A DNA stretch of 64,000 bases from Clostridium estertheticum (lineage in GTDB: Bacteria > Bacillota > Clostridia > Clostridiales > Clostridiaceae): contig NZ_JAAMNH020000001.1 in assembly GCF_011065935.2 (NCBI RefSeq), positions 4,361,001 to 4,425,000 on the forward strand, in the 5' to 3' direction. The notes under the pieces are model-generated. The model was not told the origin of the DNA, ran no database searches, and saw nothing but the letters and a program-made list of their open reading frames with translations. Shown here one piece after another: positions 1 to 8,476 of the stretch. Position numbers and translations under genes: made by a program. The stretch's first letter is position 1, and every line of letters begins with the position of its first letter.

Positions 1-100
1 TTCACCTTCTATTATAAGGTAGAATTGGTATATATATAAGTAAATTATAAAATATTAATATATAAAGGTCAATGAAAAAAGAGATTCAGTAAATTATAAT

Positions 101-143
101 AAAAAAAGGAGAATTTAATATAGTAACCCACATTAAACTCTCC
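101..143 (-). terminator. Terminator after ribH
   Basis: Read on the minus strand, a 12-bp stem (GGAGAGTTTAAT with ATTAAATTCTCC, one mismatch) is followed by seven T. It lies just beyond the ribH stop and should end the riboflavin operon transcript. Confidence 0.85.
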
Positions 144-173
144 AATATGTTTCATTTTTTTACGTGCTAAACA

Positions 174-635
174 CTAAATTTCTTTTAATAAATTTGCCAT
201 TTCTATTGCGGATACAGCAGCATCATAGCCCTTATTACCAGCTTTAGTTCCTGATCTTTCAATAGCTTGCTCAATATTTTCAGTAGTAAGCACTCCAAAA
301 ATAACTGGAACTCCTGTTTCTAGTGATACAGATGCAATTCCTTTAGTAACTTCACCAGATACATATTCATAATGAGATGTAGCACCCCTTATAACTGCTC
401 CTAAACATATTACACCATCATAATTACCAGACTTAGCCATCTTTTTTGCAACTAATGGTATCTCAAAAGCACCAGGCACCCATGCAATTTCAATGTTATC
501 TTCTTCCACACCGTGACGTTTTAATCCATCTAGTGCTCCTGATAATAATTTTCCACCTATAAATTCATTAAATCTCGCTATAATAATTCCAAATTTTAAA
601 CCTTCTGATATTAATTTACCTTCATATGTTTTCAT
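174..635 (-). CDS. ribH: 6,7-dimethyl-8-ribityllumazine synthase
   Basis: Condenses 5-amino-6-ribitylaminouracil with 3,4-dihydroxybutanone 4-phosphate to lumazine, the penultimate step of riboflavin synthesis, in the cytoplasm as an icosahedral or pentameric shell enzyme. The 153-residue length is standard. The family signatures GAFEIP (about residues 55-60) and GAVIRGATSHYEYV (79-92, with the catalytic His88) are intact. An AGGAGG site precedes the ATG. It is the last gene of the ribD-ribE-ribBA-ribH operon, about 70 bp after ribBA, and shares control by the FMN riboswitch upstream of ribD. The order matches the classical Bacillus/Clostridium rib operon. Confidence 0.97.
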   Translation of the reverse strand: MKTYEGKLISEGLKFGIIIARFNEFIGGKLLSGALDGLKRHGVEEDNIEIAWVPGAFEIPLVAKKMAKSGNYDGVICLGAVIRGATSHYEYVSGEVTKGIASVSLETGVPVIFGVLTTENIEQAIERSGTKAGNKGYDAAVSAIEMANLLKEI

Positions 636-703
636 TGTAATTCCTCCTATTAATTTTGATATTTTAGTTTTTGATATATTTTCATAAAATAAACAACTTA
701 TAT

Positions 704-1906
704 TTATTTTAATTTAAGTATGTGTCCCATTTTTTTCTTTTTAGTTTCTAAATAAAACTTATTTCTTTCATTATGATTCATCTCAATAGCCACTCTTTCA
801 ACTATATCAATACCATAACCTGAAATACCTGTTATTTTTTTAGGATTGTTAGTCATCATTCTTATCTTTTTAGCACCGAGCAGCTCCAATATCTGAGCTC
901 CTATACCATAATCTCTCATATCTACCGGAAATCCTAAAGCTAAATTTGCTTCTGCAGTATCCATTCCACTATCTTGAAGATTATAAGCCTTTAGCTTATT
1001 AATTAATCCAATTCCGCGTCCTTCCTGTCTCATGTAAACCAAAATTCCACACTCCTGCTTTGCTATTGCTTTCATGGCTGCATCATATTGTTCCCCACAA
1101 TCACATCTCATAGACCCCAGTGCATCTCCAGTAAGGCACTCAGAGTGTACCCTAACAAGTACAGGTTTGCTACTGTCTATTTTCCCTTTTACTAATGCTA
1201 CATGATGTTCTCCATTTATCTTATTAACAAATCCATAGATTTTAAATTCTCCATATCTAGTTGGCATTTTAGCTTCTGTTACCATCTCTACAAGGCATTC
1301 AGTTTTTCTTCTATAAGCAATTAAATCTACTATAGTAATTATTTTTAAATCATGCTTTTTCACATATTCCATCAGCTGCGGAACTCTAGCCATTGATCCA
1401 TCATCATTCATTATTTCACAAATTACCCCTGCAGGATATAATCCAGCAAGCCTTGCCATATCAACTGCAGCTTCAGTATGTCCAGCCCTTTTTAACACTC
1501 CACCCTCTCTTGCTGCTAGAGGAAATACATGTCCTGGTCTATTAAAATCCTTTGCGGTAGCCTGTGGGTCTACAACCTTTAATATAGTAGTAGATCTTTC
1601 TGCTGCGGATATTCCTGTAGTAGTACTTATAGCATCAATAGAAACTGTAAATGCTGTTCCATGAACATCAGTATTGTTTGTCACCATTTGCTTTATATTT
1701 AATTTATCTAATCTTTCTTTGGTTGTTGGCATGCATATAAGCCCACGGGCATATGTAGCCATAAAATTTATGTTTTCCTTAGTAGCTTTTTCCGCAGCTA
1801 TTATTATATCTCCTTCATTTTCCCTATCCTCGTCATCTACCACCACAATCATTTTTCCATTTTTAACATCTTCTAGTGCTTCCTCAATAGTATTAAATTT
1901 AAACAT
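704..1906 (-). CDS. ribBA: Bifunctional DHBP synthase / GTP cyclohydrolase II
   Basis: Supplies both substrates of the riboflavin pathway: the N-terminal half (about 1-200) makes 3,4-dihydroxybutanone 4-phosphate from ribulose 5-phosphate, and the C-terminal half (about 205-400) opens GTP. The DHBP synthase acidic loop DDEDRENEGD (24-33) and the RAGHTEAAVD segment are present. The cyclohydrolase zinc cysteines appear in SECLTGDALGSMRCDCGEQ, followed by RQEGRGIGL. At 400 residues it is full length. Start is ATG with AGGGGTG upstream. It lies between ribE and ribH in the FMN-riboswitch operon. Confidence 0.97.
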   Translation of the reverse strand: MFKFNTIEEALEDVKNGKMIVVVDDEDRENEGDIIIAAEKATKENINFMATYARGLICMPTTKERLDKLNIKQMVTNNTDVHGTAFTVSIDAISTTTGISAAERSTTILKVVDPQATAKDFNRPGHVFPLAAREGGVLKRAGHTEAAVDMARLAGLYPAGVICEIMNDDGSMARVPQLMEYVKKHDLKIITIVDLIAYRRKTECLVEMVTEAKMPTRYGEFKIYGFVNKINGEHHVALVKGKIDSSKPVLVRVHSECLTGDALGSMRCDCGEQYDAAMKAIAKQECGILVYMRQEGRGIGLINKLKAYNLQDSGMDTAEANLALGFPVDMRDYGIGAQILELLGAKKIRMMTNNPKKITGISGYGIDIVERVAIEMNHNERNKFYLETKKKKMGHILKLK

Positions 1907-1959
1907 TACTACACCCCTTAATTTTTTTAATTATTGCTTTATGCTGTGAAGAAGATTTA

Positions 1960-2607
1960 TTAAAATCCATTTTCCAGAAGATAATCCATACTTATAGGTT
2001 TCTTTTCCTTTGGAGCTTCTCCATATTTTAATAATTTTTCAACATACTTTGCTAACATATCACTTTCAAGATTAACCTCATCGCCTATTTTCTTATTTAA
2101 TAGTGTAGTTTCTCCTTTTGTATGAGGTATAATTGATACTTTAAATTTTTTTCCATCCACATATGCTACAGTTAAACTAATACCATCAATGGTTATTGAA
2201 CCTTTATGTACAATATATTTTAATATTTCCACTGTCGTTTCTACAGACACCCAAGTGGCGTTGTCTTCTTTATAAAACTCTACAATGGTTCCGATTCCAT
2301 CAATATGTCCACTTACTATATGGCCCCCTAGTCTATCACTAGCCCTAAGTGCCCTTTCTAAATTAACGGTGGAACCAGGTTTCAATTTCCCCAAATTACT
2401 GCTTCTTATAGTTTCTGCCATTACATCTACACTAAAGCTATTTTTATTAAATTCTGTTACAGTAAGACAAACTCCATTGGTATTAATACTATCTCCAATC
2501 TTTGTGCCTTCAATAATTTTTGTAGCTTTTATTGTAATTCTCGCGGACTTAACACCTTTTTCAATTGACTTTATCTCCCCAATTTCCTCAATCAAGCCAG
2601 TAAACAT
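1960..2607 (-). CDS. ribE: Riboflavin synthase, alpha subunit
   Basis: Dismutates two molecules of lumazine to riboflavin and the pyrimidine precursor. The protein (215 residues) shows the internal duplication of the lumazine-binding barrel: MFTGLIEEIG opens the first repeat and GHIVSGHIDGIG the second (about residue 95 onward). Length is normal for the family. GAGGAGGTG precedes the ATG. It lies 33 bp downstream of ribD and about 50 bp upstream of ribBA, consistent with co-transcription. Some genome nomenclatures call this gene ribC. Confidence 0.96.
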   Translation of the reverse strand: MFTGLIEEIGEIKSIEKGVKSARITIKATKIIEGTKIGDSINTNGVCLTVTEFNKNSFSVDVMAETIRSSNLGKLKPGSTVNLERALRASDRLGGHIVSGHIDGIGTIVEFYKEDNATWVSVETTVEILKYIVHKGSITIDGISLTVAYVDGKKFKVSIIPHTKGETTLLNKKIGDEVNLESDMLAKYVEKLLKYGEAPKEKKPISMDYLLENGF

Positions 2608-2640
2608 TTTTACACCTCCTCTATAATTGCTATTCCAGCT

Positions 2641-3762
2641 TTAAACTTTTTTGATATAACCCTCTATCATAATGTCTTCATCAAATTTAGTTACTTCAGT
2701 ATCCAAAAGTTTAATAGAATCTTTCACATATTCTATTCCCTTGCCTCCTACGCTGGTTTTGCCAGAAGTTCCTCCAAATATTTGGGGAGCTATAAAAGTA
2801 ATTATTTTATCAACTACACCGGCCTCTATTGCAGAATAATTTAAAGTGCTTCCACCCTCGAGTAGTATACTATCTATTCCCATTTCACCTAGTACAGTCA
2901 TTAAATGCTTCAAATCTACCCAATTATTTTTACTCTGAGTTACAATAACTTCTGCACCCTTTTGTTTTATAGCTTCGATTTTACTCTTATCAGCGAATTC
3001 TGTTGTAACGATAATAGTTTTTGTTTTTTCATCACATTTTAATACCTTTGCCTCTAAGGGTATTCTTGCCCTACTATCTATAATTATTCTAGTGGGATTT
3101 AAGCTAAGTAAACCCTCTCTTCTTGTAGTTAGCTCTGGGTCATCTTTTAAAACAGTTCCAATCCCCACCATAATTCCTGTTACCATTTGCCTTAATTCAT
3201 GCACATAGGCTCTAGATTTTTCATTACTTATCCACTTTGAATCACCGGTAGAGGTTGCTATTTTTCCGTCTAGAGTCATAGCAGTTTTCATAATACAAAA
3301 AGGTTGTTTCTCTGTTATGTACTTTATAAAAATTTCATTTGTTTTCATTATTTCTGTATCCATTATGCCTGTAATCACTTCTATACCGTTCTTTCTAAGA
3401 ATTTCTATGCCTCTACCTGCAACCAGTGGGTTAGGGTCTATCATTCCAATTACCACTTTTGATATTTTATTTTTCACTATAGCATCAGCACAAGGTGGCG
3501 TTTTACCATAGTGAGAGCAAGGCTCCAAAGTTACGTACATGGTTGCCCCTTCTACATCGCAGGCGGCATTTTTAAAAGCATTTTCTTTTGCATTTGCAAA
3601 AGCGTTGACTTCTGCATGTGGTCCACCAAAATATTCATGATAGCCTTCACCGATTATTCTATTATCTTTTACAATAACAGCACCCACTAGTGGATTAGGA
3701 TTTACAAACCCTACTGCTTTTTTAGATAATTCAAGTGCTCTTTTCATATAATAATTGTCCAA
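2641..3762 (-). CDS. ribD: Riboflavin-specific deaminase/reductase
   Basis: Bifunctional enzyme of riboflavin synthesis. The N-terminal deaminase (about 1-145) carries the zinc motifs HAEVNAF and PCSHYGKTPPCADAI. The C-terminal NADPH-dependent reductase (about 146-373) contains the DGKIATSTGDSKWIS stretch and the LLEGGSTL loop. I place the start at a TTG (MDNYYMK), because GGGGTGG sits directly before it; the next ATG, five codons in, has no such site. It is the first gene of the operon, about 220 bp downstream of the FMN aptamer and about 100 bp downstream of the leader terminator. Confidence 0.96.
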   Translation of the reverse strand: MDNYYMKRALELSKKAVGFVNPNPLVGAVIVKDNRIIGEGYHEYFGGPHAEVNAFANAKENAFKNAACDVEGATMYVTLEPCSHYGKTPPCADAIVKNKISKVVIGMIDPNPLVAGRGIEILRKNGIEVITGIMDTEIMKTNEIFIKYITEKQPFCIMKTAMTLDGKIATSTGDSKWISNEKSRAYVHELRQMVTGIMVGIGTVLKDDPELTTRREGLLSLNPTRIIIDSRARIPLEAKVLKCDEKTKTIIVTTEFADKSKIEAIKQKGAEVIVTQSKNNWVDLKHLMTVLGEMGIDSILLEGGSTLNYSAIEAGVVDKIITFIAPQIFGGTSGKTSVGGKGIEYVKDSIKLLDTEVTKFDEDIMIEGYIKKV

Positions 3763-3860
3763 TATACCACCCCTAATTCTATAATTGTAGTGTAGTCTTC
3801 ATAGTTTTTCTTTTCTTAGTATGCATAATTTTCATGGAATAAAATCATATAAATTAATAA

Positions 3861-3889
3861 AAGCCCTGAAAACAATGTTTTCAGGGCTT
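3861..3889 (-). terminator. Leader terminator of the rib operon
   Basis: A perfect 13-bp stem (AAGCCCTGAAAAC with GTTTTCAGGGCTT) is followed on the minus strand by TTTTATTAATTT. It lies between the FMN aptamer and ribD, the place expected for the expression platform of a transcriptional OFF switch. I infer that FMN binding favours this terminator. Confidence 0.88.
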
Positions 3890-3983
3890 AATAAGCTGAA
3901 TATATTTAATATCAAAATACAAAAGCATCTTCACAACTATTTACATAGTTAATAAATTAAAACCTTTTATATCTATCATTATT

Positions 3984-4090
3984 CTCCTTCTCTCATCCAG
4001 ACTTTACTGTCGGCTCTGGAATTCTACCAGATCTACCTTTCGGCTCGCGGGCTATACCGCCGGTTAGGAATCTCACCTACCCTGAAGGAT
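3984..4090 (-). ncRNA. FMN riboswitch (RFN element)
   Basis: On the minus strand the conserved RFN core is present: GATTCC, ACCGGCGGTATAGCCCGCGAGCC in register, then GGTAGAATTCCAGAGCCGACAGTAAAGTCTGGATG. The closing P1 helix is formed by TCCTTC (near 4083-4089) and GAAGGA (near 3985-3990). It precedes ribD and a leader terminator, so it represses riboflavin synthesis when FMN is plentiful. Confidence 0.97.
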
Positions 4091-4192
4091 CTATTTAATT
4101 TTCAACTTAAGAATAGCACTTTGTGATTTTACTGTCAAGTGTATATAATAAGAAATTTATTCTTATTGGTATAGGATAAAATGAAGAGGTAT

Positions 4193-4327
4193 TTATTTGT
4201 TTTTCTTTTTTACTTGTTCGTGATTTTCAATATTCACATCTTTGGTACGCATATCTTTGTCGTTATCTGTTCTCTTAATTCCTACTGAAGACAATTGTTC
4301 GTTAGTAAGTTTCTTATTTACAGTCAT
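4193..4327 (-). CDS. Small hydrophilic protein of unknown function (44 aa)
   Basis: A 44-residue reading frame (begins MTVNKKLTNEQLSSVGIKR, ends in a lysine-rich tail VKKKNK) with a good ribosome site AAAGGGGAGTG seven bases before its ATG. It has no membrane segment, cysteine or signal peptide; it is highly charged and probably disordered at the C-terminus. It stands alone between the riboflavin leader and the amino-acid ABC operon. I do not recognise the family. The strong SD and start make a real gene likely, but no function can be given. Confidence 0.6.
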   Translation of the reverse strand: MTVNKKLTNEQLSSVGIKRTDNDKDMRTKDVNIENHEQVKKKNK

Positions 4328-4494
4328 TTAAAACACTCCCCTTTCTTCTTTATATTTTCCACCAGAAGAGAGATTTATACTAATATGCTATTCCAAATCT
4401 ATTAATAAAATTTTTAAACGTCTTTGTATCTTAATAATTTAAATTAATTGTCGAAAAATCGATTTCATTATCATATTTAGATTTATTTTCGATT

Positions 4495-4528
4495 TTTTAC
4501 TTTACAAAGTTAACGCGTTAAAGTAAAA
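4495..4528. promoter_or_regulatory. Nested palindromes upstream of the amino-acid ABC operon
   Basis: A perfect 12-bp palindrome TTAACGCGTTAA (4510-4521) lies inside a wider inverted repeat TTTTACTTTA / TAAAGTAAAA (4495-4504 and 4519-4528). It ends about 50 bp before the ATG of the binding-protein gene, a natural place for a repressor operator. The regulator is not identifiable from the window. Confidence 0.45.
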
Positions 4529-4579
4529 TGATATTTATAGAATTTATAGCTTGTACAAAAGAAAAAAAGGAGTGTTAAT

Positions 4580-5380
4580 ATGAAAATTAAATTAAAAGTA
4601 CTAATAGTGGCAATGTTTGCAAGTATTATTTTAACTGCCTGTGGTAGCAAAAACACCACAGATACTTCATTAAAAGATATAAAAGAAAAGAAAGAACTTA
4701 TAATTGGTCTTGATGATAATTTCCCACCAATGGGATTTAGAGATAAAAGTGGTGAAATTGTAGGCTTTGACATTGATATGGCAAAAGAAGTAGGAAAGCG
4801 AATGGGCGTAAAAGTAACCTTTAAGCCTGTAGAATGGGATGGTGTTATATTAAGTCTAAATAATAAAGACATTGATGCTATATGGAATGGATTAACCATA
4901 ACAGACACGCGAAAAAAACAAATTGCTTTTTCTAAAGTATACCTTCAAAATAAGCAAATAATTATCGTAAAAAACAAATCAAATATTTCCAGCAAAATTG
5001 ATTTAAAGGATAAAACTGTAGGTCTTCAAATGGGTAGTAGCAGTGAAAGTGCTTTAAGTTCTGATTCTCCGCTTTCTAAGTCATTAAAAGAGGTTAAGAA
5101 ATACTCAAACAATACTGAAGCACTACTGGATTTAAACGCTGGTCGTATTGATGCTGTTATAGTTGATGAGGTAGTTGGAAGATACTACACTAATAAAAAA
5201 ACCGGCGATTATAAAGTACTTAATGAAAATTTAGGTGTAGAAGATTATGGCGTAGGTATAAGAAAAACTGATACAAGCCTTACTGCAGAAATAGATAAAC
5301 TTTTAGGCGAAATTAAAAGTGATGGAACCGCCAATACTATATCAGAAAAATGGTTTGGCAAAGATATTACCAATAAATAA
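4580..5380 (+). CDS. Amino-acid ABC transporter substrate-binding lipoprotein
   Basis: Extracellular binding protein (SBP_bac_3 family) that delivers an amino acid to the membrane complex encoded by the next two genes. The signal peptide ends in the lipobox LTAC (cysteine about residue 21), so it is anchored as a lipoprotein. The family hallmark of ligand binding follows: GLDDNFPPMGFRD, VGFDIDMAKE and DAIWNGLTITDTR. The 266-residue length is typical. AAGGAGTG precedes the ATG. Polar amino acids or cystine are likely ligands; the sequence alone does not decide which. Confidence 0.92.
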   Translation: MKIKLKVLIVAMFASIILTACGSKNTTDTSLKDIKEKKELIIGLDDNFPPMGFRDKSGEIVGFDIDMAKEVGKRMGVKVTFKPVEWDGVILSLNNKDIDAIWNGLTITDTRKKQIAFSKVYLQNKQIIIVKNKSNISSKIDLKDKTVGLQMGSSSESALSSDSPLSKSLKEVKKYSNNTEALLDLNAGRIDAVIVDEVVGRYYTNKKTGDYKVLNENLGVEDYGVGIRKTDTSLTAEIDKLLGEIKSDGTANTISEKWFGKDITNK

Positions 5381-5414
5381 TAATTATGAATTTTTTCGGA
5401 ATGGAGTGTTATAT

Positions 5415-6056
5415 TTGGCTAATTATATAGACATTACAACTTATATTTTAAAAGGGAGCCTCTTTACAATTGAATTGTATTTTGCAACAATAATTTTTTG
5501 TATACCTCTTGGAATAATAGGTTCACTAATTAAAGTCTCGAATTTAAAAATACTTGGTAAAATTGTAGACATCTATACTTGGTTTTTTAGAGGAACGCCC
5601 TTACTTCTTCAACTTTTTTTCACATATTTCGGATTACCTATTATCGGTATTAAATTTTCTCCTTTTACTGCAGCAACTCTTACCTTTTCTTTGAATTACG
5701 GAGCGTATTTTACTGAAATATTCAGATCTGGTATTCAATCCATCGATAAAGGTCAATATGAGGCTGCCAAAGTATTAGGAATGAATTATAGACAAACTAT
5801 GTCAAAAATAATACTACCACAAGCCTTTAAACGGATAATTCCTCCTACTTGTAATGAGGGAATCACTCTAATAAAAGATACGGCTCTAGTAGCTGCCATC
5901 GGATTACAGGATTTACTAAGAGCTGCTAGAGAAATTGTGACTAGAGATTTTACAATCACTCCTTTCTTTATTGCTGCAATAATATATTTAATATTTACCT
6001 CACTTGTTGTCATGGCTTTTAAAAAGCTAGAAAAAAAGTATTCAGTTTACGAATAA
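5415..6056 (+). CDS. Amino-acid ABC transporter permease
   Basis: Membrane subunit of the HisM/GlnP type with about five transmembrane segments and the EAA loop EAAKVLGMNYRQTMSKIILP that docks with the ATPase. The open frame begins at 5319 inside the preceding gene, but the upstream part has no ribosome site and does not resemble permeases. I choose the TTG at 5415 (LANYIDITT), which has GGAG eight bases before it and gives 213 residues, the usual size. It follows the binding protein by 34 bp and precedes the ATPase by about 50 bp. Confidence 0.9.
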   Translation: MANYIDITTYILKGSLFTIELYFATIIFCIPLGIIGSLIKVSNLKILGKIVDIYTWFFRGTPLLLQLFFTYFGLPIIGIKFSPFTAATLTFSLNYGAYFTEIFRSGIQSIDKGQYEAAKVLGMNYRQTMSKIILPQAFKRIIPPTCNEGITLIKDTALVAAIGLQDLLRAAREIVTRDFTITPFFIAAIIYLIFTSLVVMAFKKLEKKYSVYE

Positions 6057-6107
6057 ATAAGAACTGACTAAACAAGAATAACCCGCTAAATGAAGGACGG
6101 TGCTACT

Positions 6108-6848
6108 ATGGATTTACTTAAGCTAAGTAATATAAATAAAAGCTTTGACAAAAACCAGGTTTTAAAGAATGTATCCCTAAGTTTAAAAGAAGGCGAAGTA
6201 ATATCTATTATTGGTCCTTCTGGCTCTGGAAAAAGCACTCTTCTTAGGTGCATAAGTTCGCTTGAACAAATGGATAACGGCATAATTGAATTTAATGGCA
6301 TAGCTATTGCAGACGCTCAAAAGAAAATTGTTAATATTGAGGCAATTGATGCACGTAAAAAAATAGGTATGGTTTTTCAAAACTTCAATCTATTTCCTCA
6401 TAAAACAGTTCTAGAGAATATTATTGAAGCTCCCATTTTAGTAAATAATATAGATAAAAAAGATGCCATAAAAATCGCAGAAAAACTGCTCACAAAAGTA
6501 GATTTACTTGATAAAATAGATTCTTATCCTTGTACTCTTTCAGGTGGACAAAAACAGAGAATTGCTATTGCTAGGGCTCTTGCAATGAATCCGGGGTTAA
6601 TTCTTTTTGATGAACCAACTTCTGCATTGGATCCTAAACTCACCAGTGAAGTTTTGAAAGTCATAAGAAATCTCGCCCTTGAAAAAATATCACTGGTGGT
6701 AGTAACCCATGAAATGGAGTTTGCAAGGGAAATCTCAGATAGAATTATTTTTATGGAAAACGGGGAAATACTAGAAACCTCATCTCCCGAATTATTATTC
6801 TCTATTCCTAAACATCCAAGAATTAAACAGTTTTTAAATTTAGCCTAA
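6108..6848 (+). CDS. Amino-acid ABC transporter ATP-binding protein
   Basis: Energises the importer of the two preceding genes. Walker A is GPSGSGKST, the Q-loop lies in GMVFQNFNLFPHKTV, the ABC signature is LSGGQKQR, and Walker B is LILFDEPTSALDP, followed by the H-loop VVTHEM. An ATG at 6090 is in frame but lacks a ribosome site; AAGGA before the ATG at 6108 favours that start, giving 246 residues, normal for GlnQ-type ATPases. A strong hairpin follows the gene and ends the operon. Confidence 0.93.
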   Translation: MDLLKLSNINKSFDKNQVLKNVSLSLKEGEVISIIGPSGSGKSTLLRCISSLEQMDNGIIEFNGIAIADAQKKIVNIEAIDARKKIGMVFQNFNLFPHKTVLENIIEAPILVNNIDKKDAIKIAEKLLTKVDLLDKIDSYPCTLSGGQKQRIAIARALAMNPGLILFDEPTSALDPKLTSEVLKVIRNLALEKISLVVVTHEMEFAREISDRIIFMENGEILETSSPELLFSIPKHPRIKQFLNLA

Positions 6849-6882
6849 AAATAGTAATTTATTAATTAATCAAATTCATGAA

Positions 6883-6921
6883 AAAAAGATTATCTATATA
6901 CTAAATATAGATAATCTTTTT
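6883..6921. terminator. Bidirectional terminator between ABC operon and megL
   Basis: A 17-bp perfect stem (AAAAAGATTATCTATAT with its complement at 6905-6921) with a 5-base loop is flanked by A and T runs on both sides. It separates the convergent ABC operon and methionine gamma-lyase gene and can serve both. Confidence 0.85.
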
Positions 6922-6938
6922 GATTTATTATAGAATTT

Positions 6939-8141
6939 CTATTTAAGAATTAAATTTAGAGCTTGATCCAAATCAGCAATAATATCTTCAACATTTTCAA
7001 GACCTACTGCTAGTCTTATTAAACCATCGGTTATACCAGCCTCTAATCTTTCCTCCTGTGAATATGGTGAATGAGTCATTGAAGCTGGATGCTCAATAAG
7101 TGTTTCAGCATCCCCTAAACTAACAGCTATACTGCAAAGCTGAGTTGAATTTAAAACTTTTTTACCTTCCTCAATTCCACCCTTTATTTCAAAAGCAATA
7201 ATAGCTCCTGGAAGATTCATTTGTTTTTTTGCCAGTGCATATTGAGAGAAACTTTTAAGTCCCGGGAAATATACATTTTCTACTGCTGGATGAGCTTCTA
7301 AAAATTCAGCTACAGCCATTGCATTTTGGCAGTGTCTTTCCATTCTTATTTCTAATGTTTTCATTCCTCTTATAATTAAAAATGCATCAAAAGGACTTAA
7401 GCAAGATCCTGTCATATCCTTAACACCAAATAATCTAACTTGATCAATAAATGCTTTAGATCCAACAGCAAAACCAGAAATTACGTCACCATGTCCATTT
7501 ATAAATTTAGTTCCAGAGTGTATTACAACGTCTGCACCTAGCTCTAATGGTCTTTGTATGTATGGAGTACTAAATGTGTTATCAACCATTACTATACAAT
7601 TTTCTCGCGCGTGAGCAAGCTTTGATATTTCCTGAATATCTGTTATAAGTAATGTTGGATTTGCAGGTGTTTCTAAGAAAATAACCCTTGTATTTTCTTT
7701 CATAGCATTTTTAACCTCTTCTAAATTAGAAGCATCAACAAAAGTAACTTCAACGCCATATCTAGAAATACCATGAGCCAAAAACGCATGAGTACAACCA
7801 TAAATAGTTTGTGCTGCGACTACATGATCTCCAGCCTTTAATGCTGTCCACATAGCTGAAGATATAGCCCCTATACCCGATGCCATAGACATACATGCTT
7901 CTCCACCTTCAAGCATTGCCAACTTTTCTTCGAGTACTGTATTAGTAGGATTACCAAGTCTTGTATATATATATCCTTCTTCTTCTCCTGCGAATCTTCT
8001 TCCACCTTGCTCAGCTGAATCAAAAACAAAGGTAGCTGTTTGATGTATTGGAGTAGCTAGTGAGCCGTATTGATCCTTCTTATTTCCACCATGTATTGCT
8101 TTAGTTGCGAATCCACTATTACGTAAATGTTCTGTACTCAT
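6939..8141 (-). CDS. megL: Methionine gamma-lyase
   Basis: PLP enzyme of the Cys/Met metabolism family that splits L-methionine into methanethiol, 2-oxobutyrate and ammonia. Along its whole 400 residues it follows the gamma-lyase pattern: RFAGEEEGYIYTRLGNPT, the cysteine in IYGCTHAF that marks methionine gamma-lyases against cystathionine synthases, and the PLP lysine in SGTKFINGHGDV. The frame is open up to 8201, but the ATG at 8141 has AGGAGGAATTATA before it, and a sigma-54 promoter overlaps the upstream codons, so I start there. Next to a TyrR-like activator gene, it is probably sigma-54 dependent. Cystathionine gamma-lyase activity cannot be excluded. Confidence 0.92.
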   Translation of the reverse strand: MSTEHLRNSGFATKAIHGGNKKDQYGSLATPIHQTATFVFDSAEQGGRRFAGEEEGYIYTRLGNPTNTVLEEKLAMLEGGEACMSMASGIGAISSAMWTALKAGDHVVAAQTIYGCTHAFLAHGISRYGVEVTFVDASNLEEVKNAMKENTRVIFLETPANPTLLITDIQEISKLAHARENCIVMVDNTFSTPYIQRPLELGADVVIHSGTKFINGHGDVISGFAVGSKAFIDQVRLFGVKDMTGSCLSPFDAFLIIRGMKTLEIRMERHCQNAMAVAEFLEAHPAVENVYFPGLKSFSQYALAKKQMNLPGAIIAFEIKGGIEEGKKVLNSTQLCSIAVSLGDAETLIEHPASMTHSPYSQEERLEAGITDGLIRLAVGLENVEDIIADLDQALNLILK

Positions 8142-8184
8142 TATAATTCCTCCTAAAGTGATTATTACTTTATATAAATATATA

Positions 8185-8200
8185 AGCAATAATGCTGCCA
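8185..8200 (-). promoter_or_regulatory. Sigma-54 (-24/-12) promoter of megL
   Basis: On the minus strand TGGCAGCATTATTGCT has the TGGCA and TTGCT elements with GG and GC in the exact consensus spacing; the two bases after TGGCA differ from consensus. It ends about 45 bp before the megL ATG, leaving a leader of roughly 30 bases. An enhancer-binding protein gene lies directly upstream. Confidence 0.75.
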
Positions 8201-8416
8201 CTTTATAGTAAATGCCTTTTTAATTCATATTATAAAATTCTTTAAACATATGAAAATAAATAGCTTTTTATCTATAGAATGTACCTATGGGGTTTAACTA
8301 AATGTTTCTATATAATTTCTAATATTAATATTGAGAAAATGGGAATTAAATTAATACTATAAAAAACATGGATTGTATTTTATTTAATGCAGTGGAATTT
8401 TTTATAACCACAAGCG

Positions 8417-8472
8417 AAGTAAAAGTGTAAAATATTATTTCCATTTGGAAATAATATTTTACACTTTTACTT
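8417..8472 (-). terminator. Long perfect hairpin after the sigma-54 activator gene
   Basis: A 26-bp perfect stem with a 4-base loop starts five bases after the activator stop codon. It lacks a long T-run on the minus strand (the stem itself ends in TTTTACTT). It probably terminates the activator transcript. It lies about 220 bp upstream of the megL promoter, so a second role as an activator-binding dyad is possible. Confidence 0.65.
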
Positions 8473-8476
8473 AAAT

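Noticed and set aside
1674..1949. Plus-strand open frame of 91 codons across ribBA
   Set aside because: It lies entirely opposite ribBA, has no ribosome site and low-complexity content; the opposite frame is clearly coding.
5319..5414. N-terminal extension of the ABC permease frame into the binding-protein gene
   Set aside because: The 32 extra residues have no permease likeness and no Shine-Dalgarno site; TTG at 5415 does.
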